Of a stretch of DNA of 64,000 nt, positions 33,754-48,000 are shown one piece after another. Each line of letters starts with the position of its first letter. Position 1 is the stretch's first letter. A program made the translations under genes and the position numbers. A model generated the notes under the pieces. It worked only from the letters and a program-made list of their open reading frames with translations, was not told the origin of the DNA and made no database searches. Source of the DNA: Galaxea fascicularis (lineage: Eukaryota; Cnidaria; Anthozoa; Scleractinia; Euphylliidae); contig OX419339.1 in the NCBI GenBank assembly GCA_948470475.1, positions 8,975,002-9,039,001 of the forward strand, written 5' to 3'.

Positions 33754-36700
33754 TTAGCCGACAATATTTACGAGCGCTGCTTTTAATTCTGGGAACTTAA
33801 ATTTGTACCCCAGTTCTTGTGTTCGTTTGGGGATGACCTTCTGTCCTTCTAATAGCAGCTTAGCTCGCTCACGGCCATACACTAAATTGAACACAAACGA
33901 TGGCGCTGGAATGATGGCAGGCCTCCACAGTGCGCTTGCGTACTCCTTGGTAAAACTTTCGTTTGTCGCAACTTCCGGTGCCACTCCATTCAGTACACCC
34001 GACACGTGATCGTTATCAAGGGCGTGAGTAATAAGACCTGTCATGTCATCAATATGGATCCAGGGAAAATACTGTTTTCCACTTCCTATTATACCTGGAG
34101 AACACAAACATTAACGAAATTGAGCTTGTGGGGAGTGCTCGGCAGAGAATAAATTTTGGCCTGTTCTTTATTTACAGTTTTCTTGGTTAAAATGACGGTT
34201 CTGAATAGCCTATAAACGGTTAATAGACTTCTGTTAAAGCTGTAAGCGAAGGGCTTACCAAAGAGGTAAACGCGACTTATCTGAACACCATATTTTTGAA
34301 AACTGTTTCTTTGACCAAACAGTCGTGTAATATTTTGGCCAAAGAATTACGCAGGAGTTGTACGCCGGACTCAACCGGTCACCAAGTGACTTTAATTACC
34401 GTCAGAAGCCCATAAATATGGGCTCCTGTTGCCGTTCGCTACAAACTTTCCGTGTTCCTTGTAGTCATAACTAGAATTTTAATTTGTTTAAAAGCTTGAA
34501 GCTGAGTTAGTTTTCTCGGAAAATAAAACACTTAGCGGTACCGGAAAGGGCACCAAAAAGAGTCATAGGCACAGGTATGATAGATACGATATTGATATTG
34601 ATTTGATTTTGATTGACACCACTGAGAGACAGTCAAATGACTCAGTAATTGTCACAGGATCAAGAGATGGTCACGAGACTGATTAACACGGGAATTAAAA
34701 GCCGAAACTACAGCAATGAGCCGAGATCTGCTTAAAGAACGAAAATCACAGAGATCCCCGAGTTTGTTCAAATTTATATAATGAAAGCGATCACTGTTGA
34801 AAAACGGAAAAATGGCCGTCGAGGACGATCAGATAGTACTATCCTCTGGTTTTCTGCAGTTAAAGTCGAGTAGCAATCGGTTCAAAGCGAAGAGCAAGGC
34901 GCGAGAAACATCGGCGAACCCAGCAAGGCCTGTCGCGGCGCCGAATTCCCAATAAGAAGCTCATAAGAAGCCAAGGCACATACAGGTAATACTTTTCATT
35001 AATTACTTGCTGAACATTGCAGCTTGAACGACTCGCTTAAGGCTTTGTTCCATTCTTAGAGAGTTCATCACAACGAAAAAGGGTGGAAAATGGCCGTCGA
35101 CGTGTCGCTTTAACGTTGCTTCTCTAGTAGTCTACTAACTATGCTCTCGCTGACGTAGGAATCGACGGTTATAACTGCGAGTACCGAGAGAAGCAGATGG
35201 ATTGGAACTGTGATTAAACAAACAGTAACACTGAATGGAGAGGGATGAATGATGACAGTCTCGGTGTGTAAACTGTAGTGGATTTCTGTGATTAGCTGTG
35301 TAAGAGCTCGTCAGAGAGTCCGAATAACCAAAGATCATCTCATCGTTATCTTCGTTACTCTCGCGGCTTCACCAATTTCATCCATATCACCTCTAGTTAC
35401 GGATTGAACCAGAAATACTAAGAAGCTGCTTCTACTAAGGTCTGTTAACAAATGAAATTTCTTTATTCTGTAAACTGAACTGAACGTCCACGCCCATTCT
35501 CTCAAATTCCCTCTTGCGGGATAAAGAGCGAACACAAGTAACAGTTAACGCATCAAACATAATTATTCGTACAGACTAAATTGCCCCATAGATATTTCTC
35601 TATTCCCCCATTCCCTGTAAAAGGTTTCTTACCTTTTCCTTCACCCTAGTAGGAGCGGAGTAAAAACACCGATACAGGGAAAGCGGGAGTCCAACATCAC
35701 TACCCCAGTAAAAATAATTATACATTGCATAATTGTTCCCCTTTAGTTTTGGGGAATACTCTGTCTATGGGGTCGTGGAAAAGCTGGGAATTTTCGGTTG
35801 TAAATAAAGAATAAAGAAATGAGCTGAATATAAGTTAACTACCTCCAAGGCCAAGCCAGTAAGGCCAGATTGTCTGCTGTATCACTCCTCCGTCGCGTCC
35901 CAACACGACTCCGATTCGGATCGTAACTAGTCTGGTCTCACAGTCATCAGGAAGTTTAGCACTGTCTTCCCAATCATTACAAAGTCTTGTCAGTGTGTCA
36001 GCCGAGCTTGGAGGAGAATCTTCTGTATACTCCACAGTATCGCTTGGCGGGTAGTAACCTGTTTAATAAGGAGTTTGTTGGTTTGTTTACTAACTTAGTT
36101 ACACGTATAACAATATTATAAAAGAGAAAAAGGAATCATAAAAATTAGTACAGTATTACACAAAGCAATAATGAAATTTATGAAACAACCGCTTACAAAC
36201 CATCAGCCGAGACATTTCAGTGGCTTAACCATTTGGAGGAAATTGAGAATCAGCAAAATAAAACAGCTTTACAGGTCTCACTTTAGTTTGTATGGCACTA
36301 CAGCTGCAACATGGTTTTATTTATACTTGTTTGGCTCTTATTGACAGAAAAATAACCTTTATGTATAGGCAACTGGGCATGTTAAGCTACGCTCTAGCAA
36401 AAATGCTGGGTTAGTCAGAGAAATGAAAGCCAAATTGGACAAAAAGACAGAGCAAAGCTGACTGTGAGACTGAATACAGCAAAATGGGTTTTAGAGGGAT
36501 CTAAGCAATTTTTTTTTCTACTGAAAATAATGAGGGCTTACCAACAGCAGAAGAGGAGACAAACACCTTGGGTGGCTTTGTTGCATCTGCAATTTTCCTT
36601 GCCAGTGCTTTGGTGCTTTCTACTCGGCTTTGCCTTAATTCCTGTATGAAGCTCTCATTCCATCTGGTTAAGGATTTGCAAAAAGGTACCTATGACTAAC

Positions 36701-38578
36701 ATAGCTCAAATACAAATGATGTCTCCACAGCCTCAGACTGGTTTAAATCAATCAAGACCACTGTGCTACGTGACATTTACTTTCAGATCTGTTTTGGCAT
36801 GCCCTACAGTATGTAACTCACCCCTTAAATGCTATATAAGTAAATTAGTAATAATAATAATAATAATAATTTTCATGCCGAGATCACTTTAAATGCTGCA
36901 ATGTCTCACTAGTCATGTACAAATTAAGCATTTCTCTTACCTTTTGAGGGGATTAAGAATGTTTTCACCAGCAAGATTAACAACCGCTTCACATTCTGGC
37001 AAAGGTGACTTGGAAATCTCACTCTGTTTGAACATTGCAAAAAGAAGACAAACAGTCAAGAGACTGGTTTATTATCTTTGTTTGATTATTATTACTTAAT
37101 CTTTGAAGTAAGTTCTACCTTACAGGGACCTAAATACCTAGTAATGTTTTTATCAACTAAACTTATACATGTACATGGCCAAAAAACATAACTGATTGTG
37201 AGTTAACAGGGGTTTCAAAAAGAAAAAAAGTAGCATGAGGATATTCAGAAGTATCTGGAGGACTATTGCGCCGCGATGGCAGCACAGGGCGGCGGAGCCG
37301 AGGTTTATTCCAAGTATCTGGTGCAGATGCTTTAAGTAGTTGGTGACTTGCACTGGGCGCCAGCTTAAATTGAAAACCCTGAGTTAATTTAGAAGCTTCA
37401 GTTGATGACAACTATACCAAGACTACTGTATAATGCCCTTGGTGAGAATGTATTATCATAAACCTTTGGCCTAATGGCCAGCAGCTCGGTTTTGTACTGC
37501 AAAATGCAGCATACCCCAAACCTTTAGATTGTTAGGTATAGTTTTGACCTTGACTATCACCGACTTGAAGAAACTAACATGTTAGTTGCCTAACATATAG
37601 ATTGCCAACTCATTATCAAATCAGATTATTGAACAAACAGTGGAGGCTTTTAAAAAGGCCATCACAAACTATGTTTGAAGTGACACTGAGGTGACACTGA
37701 ACCCCTTGAAACTTAAACCTACTTGAATCAAGTTGTATATTTTTTTACTTAGTACCTCCACCTCTGCACATCTGCAGTGATGGGCTATGCCCTTTGCAGA
37801 TTATTCAATTAGAATTAAAATTACAATAAGCCTAATAATTTTTTATAACCCTTGACATGACACATGCCAATTCCACAGAAAGCAACTGTAAATGTGGTCA
37901 CTTGTAGATAATTATAAGTGAAAAACAAGTGAGGAGAAAATGTTTGATGCCACTGACCCATGTAATTCTTCCAGGAGCTTTCGATCTTGATATGATGGTA
38001 ACCTCATGTCCTGCTTGCTTCAAGCTTCTTACCAAAGCTTTGCCAATGAATCCAGTACCTCCCCCTGTAGAAAAATACCTTTGATTACCACTAGTAGTGT
38101 GCCAGTTTATAACTGACATACATTGTATGTACAGTGTAGCAGCGGGAGGCAGTTAGAAGGGATGACCTGAAAGGACCTTTTTCCAGTCACATTCCATTGC
38201 TTTCGCTGGCCAGGTTTCTCACTTGCCATAACTGACTTTCAACTATGGCACTTTCCGCGTGTAATAAGGGAATTGAATTGAACTAAACTGAAATTCGCAA
38301 TCACTCAGCAGCGTGTGCACCCTTGTCATCCAGGCAGGCTACAATAAACACCAGGCCTAGACGCCTTTCAACTGCCAAAACAAGCCCTGCAAATTAATCA
38401 TTCTGTTGTACAAACCGAGCAAAAATTTCTAAGGTATATTCAAGCAGTAGTCGTGTCCAACTTCAGAAGTGTATGCTCCCTTCTAAGCTTAAGTTACGTA
38501 ACAACACTTCGAGTCTCGAAGTGGAGCTTCAAGAAAGTTACAGATAATTCAATTAAACGCACCGACAAGAACTCTCAT
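33754..38578 (-). CDS. SDR39U1: SDR39U1, atypical NAD(P)-binding SDR / epimerase family protein (6 exons, 294 aa)
   Basis: Exons on the minus strand: 38578-38563, 38064-37958, 37023-36941, 36663-36542, 36058-35843, 34094-33754. They total 885 bp, all GT-AG and in phase. The first exon codes only MRVLV plus one base; joining it to exon 2 gives MRVLVGGGTGFIG with the nucleotide-binding GxxGxxG at residues 7-13. Further signatures are GRITW, VNLAGENIL, RIGVVLGRDGG, GSGKQYFPWIHIDD, GVLNGVAP and LLEGQKVIP. The 294-residue length matches the animal family and its bacterial relatives of about 290-300 residues. The physiological substrate of the family is not established. It lies head-to-head with RPGRIP1L. 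Its largest introns (34095-35842 and 37024-37957) contain no other gene that I recognise. Confidence 0.97.
36848..36871. repeat. (AAT)n microsatellite
   Basis: Seven AAT/ATA units in intron 3 of SDR39U1. Confidence 0.85.
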
Positions 38579-39003
38579 CTTCTCTCTCCCTAAGAAAAAT
38601 GTGCCACAGTTCGAACTCAATAAGTGAAAGATCTCTCGTTATCTATGGGTTCTGAGCGAAGAACCGGCGGGTATCTACAGCTGTTACCAAAAGCATTTGT
38701 GTGAGGGCCTGGAGAAGAGTGTGAAGGGCATGCTCTTTGAAACAAACCGCGGTTTCAGGATTAATTCAAAATGGCGCCGCTGGAGAAAAAAAGTCGTTCA
38801 TGCTAAAATGTTGAGGTTTGTTAGTTGGTATACGATGAATTAAGAAATAGGCGGTTCTCGTGGATTCTGTAGATTTCTTGCCTCGCCTACAAGCTGCAAT
38901 GCGTGCAAAAGTGCAAACAATATGGAACAACTCAAACAACTTTAGCAAACGGCCAAGTGTTTACAACAGCTGACGTCGTGGAATGCCAGTATCGAATTCA
39001 GCC
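38579..39003. promoter_or_regulatory. Likely bidirectional promoter of SDR39U1 and RPGRIP1L
   Basis: The start codons are 38578 (minus) and 39004 (plus), leaving 425 bp for both 5' UTRs and promoters. Sites visible by eye are CTGACGTCG near 38970 (CRE-like), AAAATGGCGCCG at 38769 (YY1/E2F-like) and GTTACC-AAA-AGCATT at 38683-38697, a weak RFX X-box candidate. No TATA box is obvious. Ciliary genes are often RFX-controlled, but this X-box matches only part of the second half-site. Confidence 0.5.
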
Positions 39004-42000
39004 ATGGATGGACCCTCCGCTTTCTCTGTAGCTGAGGATGGAGGTAATCTTTACCTACTGCCATTTAGTTGATTTCTCGCCTAATTCGAAGAGTTATAAT
39101 AAAGTATGCAAATCAATAATTTTACAAGTCCAGTGATGTCTTACAGTTGCAGTGTAGACCATGGCAACGGGCCATTCCATTTAATATCCACACCCCCCCT
39201 ATGGATGACATTTTCTGAAGGGGGTGGGCAAAGCCATTTCTGAGGGGGTGAGCCAGTCGGCATCCTCTGATCTTGCGATTTTTTCCGAGGGGAAGTACAA
39301 AATTTGACTTATTTCTGAGGGGGGTATACAAAATTTGGCTTATTTCTGAGGGGGGGTATTGTGTCGGCACTTTGATCTTCTTTTCTTAGGGGGTAAATTC
39401 TTGGTGACCTCATCCATAGGGGGGGTGTGGATATTAAATGGAATGGCCCAACCCTCACATCACGAACTGTTATTGTTGCTTTCTTTTTTGGGCATGCGAC
39501 TGAGAGCTTTGCACAAAACTATTAATGCGTGTAAAATTTATGCACCTTGTTGTTTTCAGTGTAAACTCAATAATTATTAAAGTCAGTAATCTGATTTAAT
39601 GGTTCAAAGATCAAGGTGTCAATGCATGTACTGTACCATTTTTACAATGAAAAACTGATGGGGAATCACCCTTGATTTCTCCGAACAACGTAAAAATGTA
39701 CTGAAGAGCACAAAATCCATTTAGAATGTTATAACACCTCTTCTTATAAGGGGACTGCAAGTGTCAACTGAAAATATTAATAGTTTATTCTTTGATTGTA
39801 ATTGTTTTTAATTTTTTAATACCGGTACACTGCACATGTAAGTGGCAGTGGATAACTCCACAGCTTCTCCAACCAAGTTTACACTTCCTGGAATCTTCTA
39901 TCACCAGAAGAACGTAGTAATGGGCTTTTTACCTGTCTATCTACATTGCCTCATCTTATGATGTTCCTACTGGTAAAAGGATTATTTGTATGTTACAAAA
40001 ATTAATTGTGATCAGTAGAACTTACATTGATCAGTAGTACATCTTTGACTTGGAAATTACCAGCCAATCACTGGGAGAGGTTTAAATGACATAATCCATG
40101 AGAGAAATTTTGTTAGGACGTCACAAAATTATGATAAAAGGACATTGCATTAATAAATAATTTAGTAGTATCTTAAGTCAGTGGTTTTCAGTGATTTGAA
40201 CATTCAATGCCTGTGTCCTGCAGATGGAAGACCATTTAGTGAGATTTATGCACGCCAGTTAATCTCCAAGATAAGTAGAGAAGAACTTGAAGATAAATAT
40301 TTGAGGCTTCAAGAAGATAACCAGGTACAAACTACCTTCTGTTTTTTATTACTAGGTGAAGTTCTACAATGTTGTAAGAGTGTTAGTAGAACCTTACGTA
40401 CAATATTGGTAGTGCTTTGAACATTGTTTTTTTCATATCTCACTTCAATAACTCCAGGTTAAATTATTGGACTCAGAACGTTCAAAACGTGTACATAAAA
40501 GTTGCCAGAGATGTAGGTTGTAGTTATTTAAAATTAAATTCAGGTAAAAACATTTTAATCAAGGTTGAAAATTTATTCCCGTTGTCTCGTAACCCTAAAT
40601 ACATGTACCGGTAATTGATTTAGAATAATTAGCATTAGGAGACAAGGGGAATACAGATTCAACCTACAGTATAGGTTAAATTTTTTTTTTACCAGAACTT
40701 AATTATTTTTTACCTACAACACAAGTAAAAATTATCTGTGTAGGGGTGCAAATGGTAAAATCTGAGACTTGCCAAGACGCCAAGACCCTAATGTTTGAAA
40801 ATCTGAGCTCAAGAACAAACATGCAACAGTTAAAGACCAAATAAATGCACCATAAACGAGACTTCTAGACTCTTCACAAAGGCTGTTGAGATTTCAAGAT
40901 TGCATGAAGAGTTTACGAGACCCAAGATTTTAGAGGTACCAAATGTTTGTCACCCCTACACGTACATGCACAACGTAGTATTAATGACCTGTAGTCAAAT
41001 TTATATGAATGGAGAGAATTAATTTTTAAATCTTATTTGAGAAGAGGACTCTTTTGTGGAGTGTCTGACTAATTAGGGACCTTCAGATTTGAGTGAGAGA
41101 TTGAATACAAGTACACTGTACTATTAAATTTCTAATTTCCAACCATTTGCCTCCTCTAAACCCTCTCTCTTCTTTGTTGTTTCCAGCAGATCATGAGATT
41201 GTAGAAACAAAATTGATGTCACTAGTGATCATCAGAAGCATGCAAACAAGATTTAAAAAGTCATACCTGTACTTATACTAACCTTGTACACAAATCTGAA
41301 GGTCCCTAACAACACTTGATGTGTTTTACAGGAGTTGAAGAAATATGCAAGAAAGCAGGAGGAGAAGATCAAAAAGTAGGTTTGCAGTTTGAGAATGCAT
41401 TACTACATGTATATAATAATAAAACTAGCTGTCAGCAACTATGAGGGCTTAGCACTGTAGCATTTGACTGAAGATTAAGCCAGCTATTTGGAGTATGTTT
41501 TAAAAAATGACTTAAAGACAACTAAAGTAGCCAGCAACGTTGTTAGCATGATTAACCGGGGGTATTGTTTTGTTATTCAGCACATTGATAGCAGTGCACA
41601 CTTAACCTTAAGTTTATTGCTGCAGCAGGAAAGCTGGAAAAGCGACCATATTTTTCTGCTGACACAAATGTTAGGGGAAATGGTGTTGTTACCCCCTGAG
41701 TGAAGTCTAATTCCTAGATTCTCCTTCTACCTAAACCCTGTCTAATAATGTACACTTGCACAGCATTGAATAATAAAATGGATTATTAATCTTTGTTTTG
41801 TGGGTATCAGAACCTAGTCTCTCCAGAAACCAGCTTCTGCTCAGTGTCATTCATTGTAAGAGTGAGCATGATTGCTTGAGTAATTTGGTTTTCAATCTCT
41901 CTCTACAAGGATGGCAACCAAGCTGCTTCGACTGGTCCATGATAAGAAGAAGGAAGCTGCAGAAGGAGGTACATGGGACTGATAAACAACCCTGGAATGA

Positions 42001-45000
42001 TTACTGTTCTAGAGTTAAATAGCCTGTTTTGTCTTGTGGACTTTTTAAATGTAAAAAAAACACAGTTACACAAAGTAATTATATAACAGAGTATGATGTA
42101 CAGTAGAGTCGTTGTCTTTCTTCAGAATTTTTCTAAAACTTCCACTTTATTTAAAAGCATTAATGTGCAGGGTTGTAGCTAAGAAATTACTCAGCCCGTT
42201 TAGGTAGCAGTTGAGCCAGCTAAAGTCGACATGGGGATGGGTTACCTTGTGTTCACTGGCCAAATCCAGCCGGCAATCACCAGGCTCTTTCTCAGCCAGC
42301 AAATTTGACCAGCAGCCGGCGCTTAGCAACAACCCTGAATGTGTAGTTGATCTAAAAGACCAGTTCTACTGCCTTAGTCATGCTAACCCTTAAATAAACT
42401 AAATATTACATTCATCTTTTGGTTTAGTCTCTGATGTGAAAGAAGTGGATGCCAGGGAGAAGATAGTTGATATGGAAACTAAGATTGCTGAACTAGAGAA
42501 ACAAAACACTGGGTTAAAGAACAAGGTAATTTGCAGATAATTATTTTATAATGCATGTTCAGCTAATTTATTAGTGAGCATACAAAGTCAAATACCAATG
42601 AAGCATTAAATTTGAGTATTTTTTCTTGCCTATTCTTTAGCTTATGGTTGCCAAGCAACAGCTTCAGACTCATGGGAAGCGTGCAACGCCTTATGATCAT
42701 GTCAAACCTCGAGTTCAAACAGTAAGTGTTTTATTTGAAAAGGTCATAAATACAAGTTATAATAATGCTGTTGGCTGGCTAGCAATCATTTTATTACCTC
42801 ATTATCCACATGTAAGATTAATATCTACAGCAGTGTCTGATCGAGAGCACACAACATTGTGGGATTGGCATGGTTTGAGCTAAATTGCCCCCTTCCAATT
42901 TATCTTCTTGGCCATTTCAGCACACATCGATTTTTTTTAATAGAAGAACTTAGTTAATGTCCTTTTTTTTTTAACAATAAACAGCAACCAAAATGCAAAT
43001 AGGCCAATTTGGACCCAGTGCGAGTCAAGGCAAATGTAACTCTGATGCCCACTCTGATATAAACAATGTGGCTGCCAGTCTTGAGGTTCCTGGGAACTAG
43101 TACATAAATTGTAACATAACTCTTTAGTTTTAATAAGCTAAGGTTTTCATATTCACTATTTAAAATCATTGCAAAAACACTGTCCCACAGGCCAGAAAAC
43201 TGAAAATTGTCTCCCGTAAAGATGTCGACTGGGACAAAATTAATTGCCTCATCTGATATATACCCTACAGTGTAGATCAGTCACTGCTACAGTTGATCTT
43301 TTTTCTACATTGAATAAAGAAGCACAACAAACAACAAACTAAGTTAAAATATCATAATTTGTTTATTAAAACCACAATATTTATTTTCCCAACTAGAACT
43401 TTATTTGGTACAAAAATTACTGCTGACAGACCACTGGACTGAGAATGTGCATTTTTGGTAGTCCCGATAAATTATGATTGTTGGGTGAGGGGGATGAATA
43501 GGGGTATGCAAATCCGCCGATCCGCTATAATTTGATAACCAAATCCGTCAATCCGTTAAAAAAAAAATTGTTAAATCTGAATCCGTTCGCTACTTGTCAC
43601 ATGAAAAGGTGACAAATTGCACCTTGAGCTGTTGTCTGTAAGCTGCACACTCAGTTTTTTAAAAACGTTCTGACACTTTTTATAGGATCTTTAAGTACTA
43701 ATAACTAAAAGATCTACCTTTACATTAGAAATCTGTTGTTGATCCTGACTTGTCGCCCAAAGAGTGTCCTGGCTCCTAACAGGAAAGTGGACCGTCTAAA
43801 AGCGCCAATGGTGAAAACCACAAAGGAAAGGGTTAATGACCTCATTAACCGTCCTCACCAGGGCAAACACATTGATGACATGACTAAAAAATGGCTCTCA
43901 CAAACTCCCAATCCTCCTAGAACACCAATTTTCTATACGCTTACAAAAATCCACAAACCTAAACCGGTTGGTAGACCCATCATCTCAGGTTGTGACGGCC
44001 CTACTGAGAGAATATCCTCATTATTTTGTGGAAACATTGCTCCAGCCTATCGTACAGAAACAACAATCCTTTATTAAGGATACAACTGATTTTATCAACT
44101 TCATAGAGAAAACAAAGATAGGCCAAGACACAATCTTAGTGTCAATGGACATCTCTAGCTTGTACACCAATATACCACAAGAAGAGGGCGGAACAGAAAC
44201 AGTATGCAAGGCATACGAAATGTTCCACAACTACAACCCACCGGTCCCAACACGCTTCCTAAGGGAACTGCTTGGTCTAATTCTGAAAGAAAACTCAGTC
44301 GTTCCAGTTTAATGGGGACAACTATCTCCAAACACACAGAACGGCCATGGGAACTAAAATGGCAGTATCATTTGCCAACATTTTCATGGTTGAAATTGAA
44401 TCAAAGCTTATACGACACTGAAGCGAGATCAAGCCTAAAGAATGGATACGATATATCGATGATATCTTCTCGCTTTGGGACTGCAATAAAAAAAGACCCA
44501 CGTCTTTTTTATTTTGTATTATTGAACAAGCTAATAAATTCCACAGTACCATCAAATTCACGGCCGAAATACAGAGAACAAGATCACTTTCCTCGACACA
44601 GTGGTGTTCAAAGGGGAAAGACTCGAAAACGAATCCATCCTGGACATAAAAACTCACCACTAGCCGACTGAAACCTTTCAATATACACACTTCAAGTCAT
44701 GCCATCCCCCAGGCGTAAAAAGTGTTCCATTAAAGGCGAAGCAATGAGATTGCTTAGGACTAACTCTTCGAAAACAACATTTGAAGAGAGCCTTGTGAAA
44801 TTTAAACAACGCCTGAGAGCACGCGGCTATCCAAAAACAATCATAGAAAGGTCTCTGTCAGGGGTCAACTTTGCCTATAGAGAATCGGCTCTGTTACGAA
44901 AAATTATTGTGTGACTTGCGTTACTGTCTGGAAGTGTCTAGAATCTTCTGCATATTTAATTAGTGCTGTGTCATCGTGGTTCAGTAATTCTATTTTAAGC

Positions 45001-48000
45001 CGTTTGCGTATTAGCTGTAAAGAGTTTCTAATTGTAATGTTACTTTATTTAGTCGAGTCGGAAAGTTCTAGAATCTTTTGTTAGCCGATCGGTGTAGCTT
45101 TAGAGTTTTCTTAGAGAGAAGAAAGTCTTAGAGTCTTAGTGAGAAGAGTGTGACAGAGGTCGTGTATACATTTGGCAGAGGCCGTGTTTATTGAAATGTG
45201 ACAGAGGTAGCGTGTACATTTGGCGGAGGCCGTGAGTATTGGAGTTTGACGGAGGTCGAGTGTAATTTTATAAGCCTAGTGTGAGCTTATTGTGAAGTCT
45301 TGTGCGGAGTTTACTACTTTCGTTTGGAATAAATAACCTTGTTGCTGTTCCGACAACCCTGCGTTCTGTTTAGTCTACAAGCAACCCACTTCTCACTCAT
45401 CAACACAACGAATTCGTAACAGGCTCCAACACAAAACAAAAAAAACTAACGCGAGGGTTCTGCCTTTTGTGACTACGTACCACCCAGCAGTTAGCAGTCT
45501 TAAACAGACAATGATGGAACACTGGGGCCTTATACAAAATCAGCCATTATTAAAGGCAATTTATTTGAAACCTCCGATAATATCATACAAAAGAGGTAAA
45601 TCTCTTAAAGACATGCTTGTAAGGGCAAAAATATAATCTAAGGCTCTAATGCGAGGCGACCACAAAAACCGCATGAGGAGCCCATGCGGGCCTGTTACTC
45701 ATTTCCTCTCAGATCCATGTTCCGAACCTCCTCACAAGCAAAATCCAAAATCCGGACCCAAAAAATCGATGAAACCGCAAACCACTGCAATTTCAGGATC
45801 CGCAAATCCGTTACAATTTCGCTCTGAATCCGAAATCCGGGCAAAATAATTTTCAGAATCCGCTGATCCGTTAGCCTATTCACCCCCCTCTTGGGTGGAA
45901 GGGTTTGAAGTTGCTACAAAACATGTGACAACTAATTTTCTGTTTTCTAAAAAAGTGAAAACAATAATTATGCACATTCACCTATTAGTTTCAAGACATT
46001 TAACTGTTCAATCATTGAAATCATCTTATCAAGACGGTCATCAGTCCCATCAATTAATATTAATGAATTGTATACACCCTATGCATAAATGGCTGCCCTG
46101 CCATTTTTGGCTTGGTTAAATTTTTAAAAACAAGAATTTTACCTGATTGCCAGGCACTACAAAATATGTTATCTTGGGTAGTTTCAACATTTTTTGTTAA
46201 ACAGCTGCAAAGTTGTGGCTCATTCAAATTTAAGAAATTTGTATGGGAGATGATAACCTAGCCCAACTAGCCTCGCTTTCATGTTTTAACCAGAATTCAA
46301 ATTTAATGCTTATACATGTAACTTCTTGTCAAATGAGAATGTGACCTTGAGACTACACACAAGGACTCATTTTTGACAAGTTTTTTTCCTGGTATTCACT
46401 TCTTTTGTAAGTTGCAGACATTTTAAAATTTTCAAAATTACAAGGCAGCCGTTTATGCATAGGGTCTATGTTTTACCAGGGCATTCATGCAAGAACACCA
46501 TCTGGAAACAGACTCAAGAAGGATTTGAGGGTTCAAGGTCATGATATTAAGTAAGCGATTCTTGGCCAGAGAGTGATGTAATATAGTTATTGCAGCAAAG
46601 TATGATGTCCTAAAGCTTTCACGGAACTGTGCTGATTTTTCATTTTCAAGGTGTTAGAGAAAATTTTTTAATAAGAAAACAGTTAATTATCAGGATTATG
46701 TATTCTTGGTTTTATAGTACATTTGTACAGTATAATAGGTATTTGCATAAATTGCTTCCCATTGCACTGCAAGTGTTAAGTAAACATAATGTTAAGTATT
46801 AATTGAATTCCTCCAACACGATTCTTTGACATCTACCTTTTTTATTTGACGTTTAGACCTGGAACACGAGTTCCACCACCACTTTTACCTCAACCAAGGT
46901 AAGAAAATGAATTAGCACACATAGTTACATTTTATAGTATGCAGCATTTTGTTGTCATCTACATGACATATAATAATATAATTCGTTATTAGTACTGTTT
47001 TGTATTCATAAGTTAATGGTCAGATTACACTCATTGGCTTGTCAATATTTACAGCTTGTGTTTACTAAAACATTTTACCAAACATACAGTCATGATAATT
47101 GTAGTCAGCAAGCTTTGACCCAGGATTTCAAGGATCTGTTTGTCCCCTAAGTGAAATAATGAGTTAATTATGAGTTAATTTAATGCCTAATTGTTTCATT
47201 CTTTGTTCATTTAGCTTTCTGAATTCGTCACACTCAGGATGTACAATTAATTTTGCCCATGCTGATTGTGGCTTCTTCAGACTGTCGCATAGTTTCATGT
47301 CAAACAACCCATTATAATGTAATGAACAGCACAACGGCCTCCTGCATACGTGTAGGCAAGAGGTCTAAAAATGTCAGCTTTTGTTTATTAAAAAGAGTAA
47401 TAATGGGTTTCTTAATGATTGGTGAGCAATCTCTGTTACAATAACACTTGACATTGTGAAGAATTAAAAATGAACATTGAGTGAGTTGGTGATTCTTCAC
47501 AACAAGTGAATAAAAGTCGTGCAAGCAGGCAAACTACGTGTAATCTAGTCTGTGACAGAACTTTGTTTTATTTGAATCACCTTTGTTTAGATTAAATCTC
47601 TGTTCTTGATATATAATAAAAAGGAGTTATTCAGATGTTTTGGAGGGAGGGAGTATTAAGCTATAACAATGCTGACAATAAATTATTTTTAATTATTTTA
47701 ATGAAAGTACCACAGGTACAGTGTATGCCCAGGTTGCATTTTTATACTGATCATTAATGTGTGAACAGGTCACAGGTCACTCCTGTGGACACTACAAACC
47801 ACAATATAACATGCTTAAAACTGCAGGCCAGCAATGTTAAGAAGAATAATTGGTAGGCCAGACAAAACTATGTAAGCTAAACTGTACCTTTATTGGCTGC
47901 AACCTGGGCTTGATAATCCCTGAGGCCTCCTCTACTGACATTACAGCCTAAAAAAATGCTGATTACCACTGAGACTTTTGTACATAATTGGTTTATGTAT

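Larger units (their letters stand above)
43487..45890. mobile_element. Inverted-repeat element split by a Penelope-like element (outer layer of a nested insertion)
   Basis: The left end GAGGGGGATGAATAGG matches the complement of the right end CCTATTCACCCCCCTC. Inward on both sides are runs of AATCCG repeats (about 43510-43585 and 45720-45870). The interior from about 43700 to 45705 is foreign retroelement sequence. Lies in RPGRIP1L intron 6. Confidence 0.65.

Noticed and set aside
46538..46550. Splice donor at AAG/gtcatg for RPGRIP1L exon 7
   Set aside because: It would break the phase with exon 8. The donor at 46551 (AA/gtaagc) has a better consensus and keeps [17 protein letters not shown] in frame.
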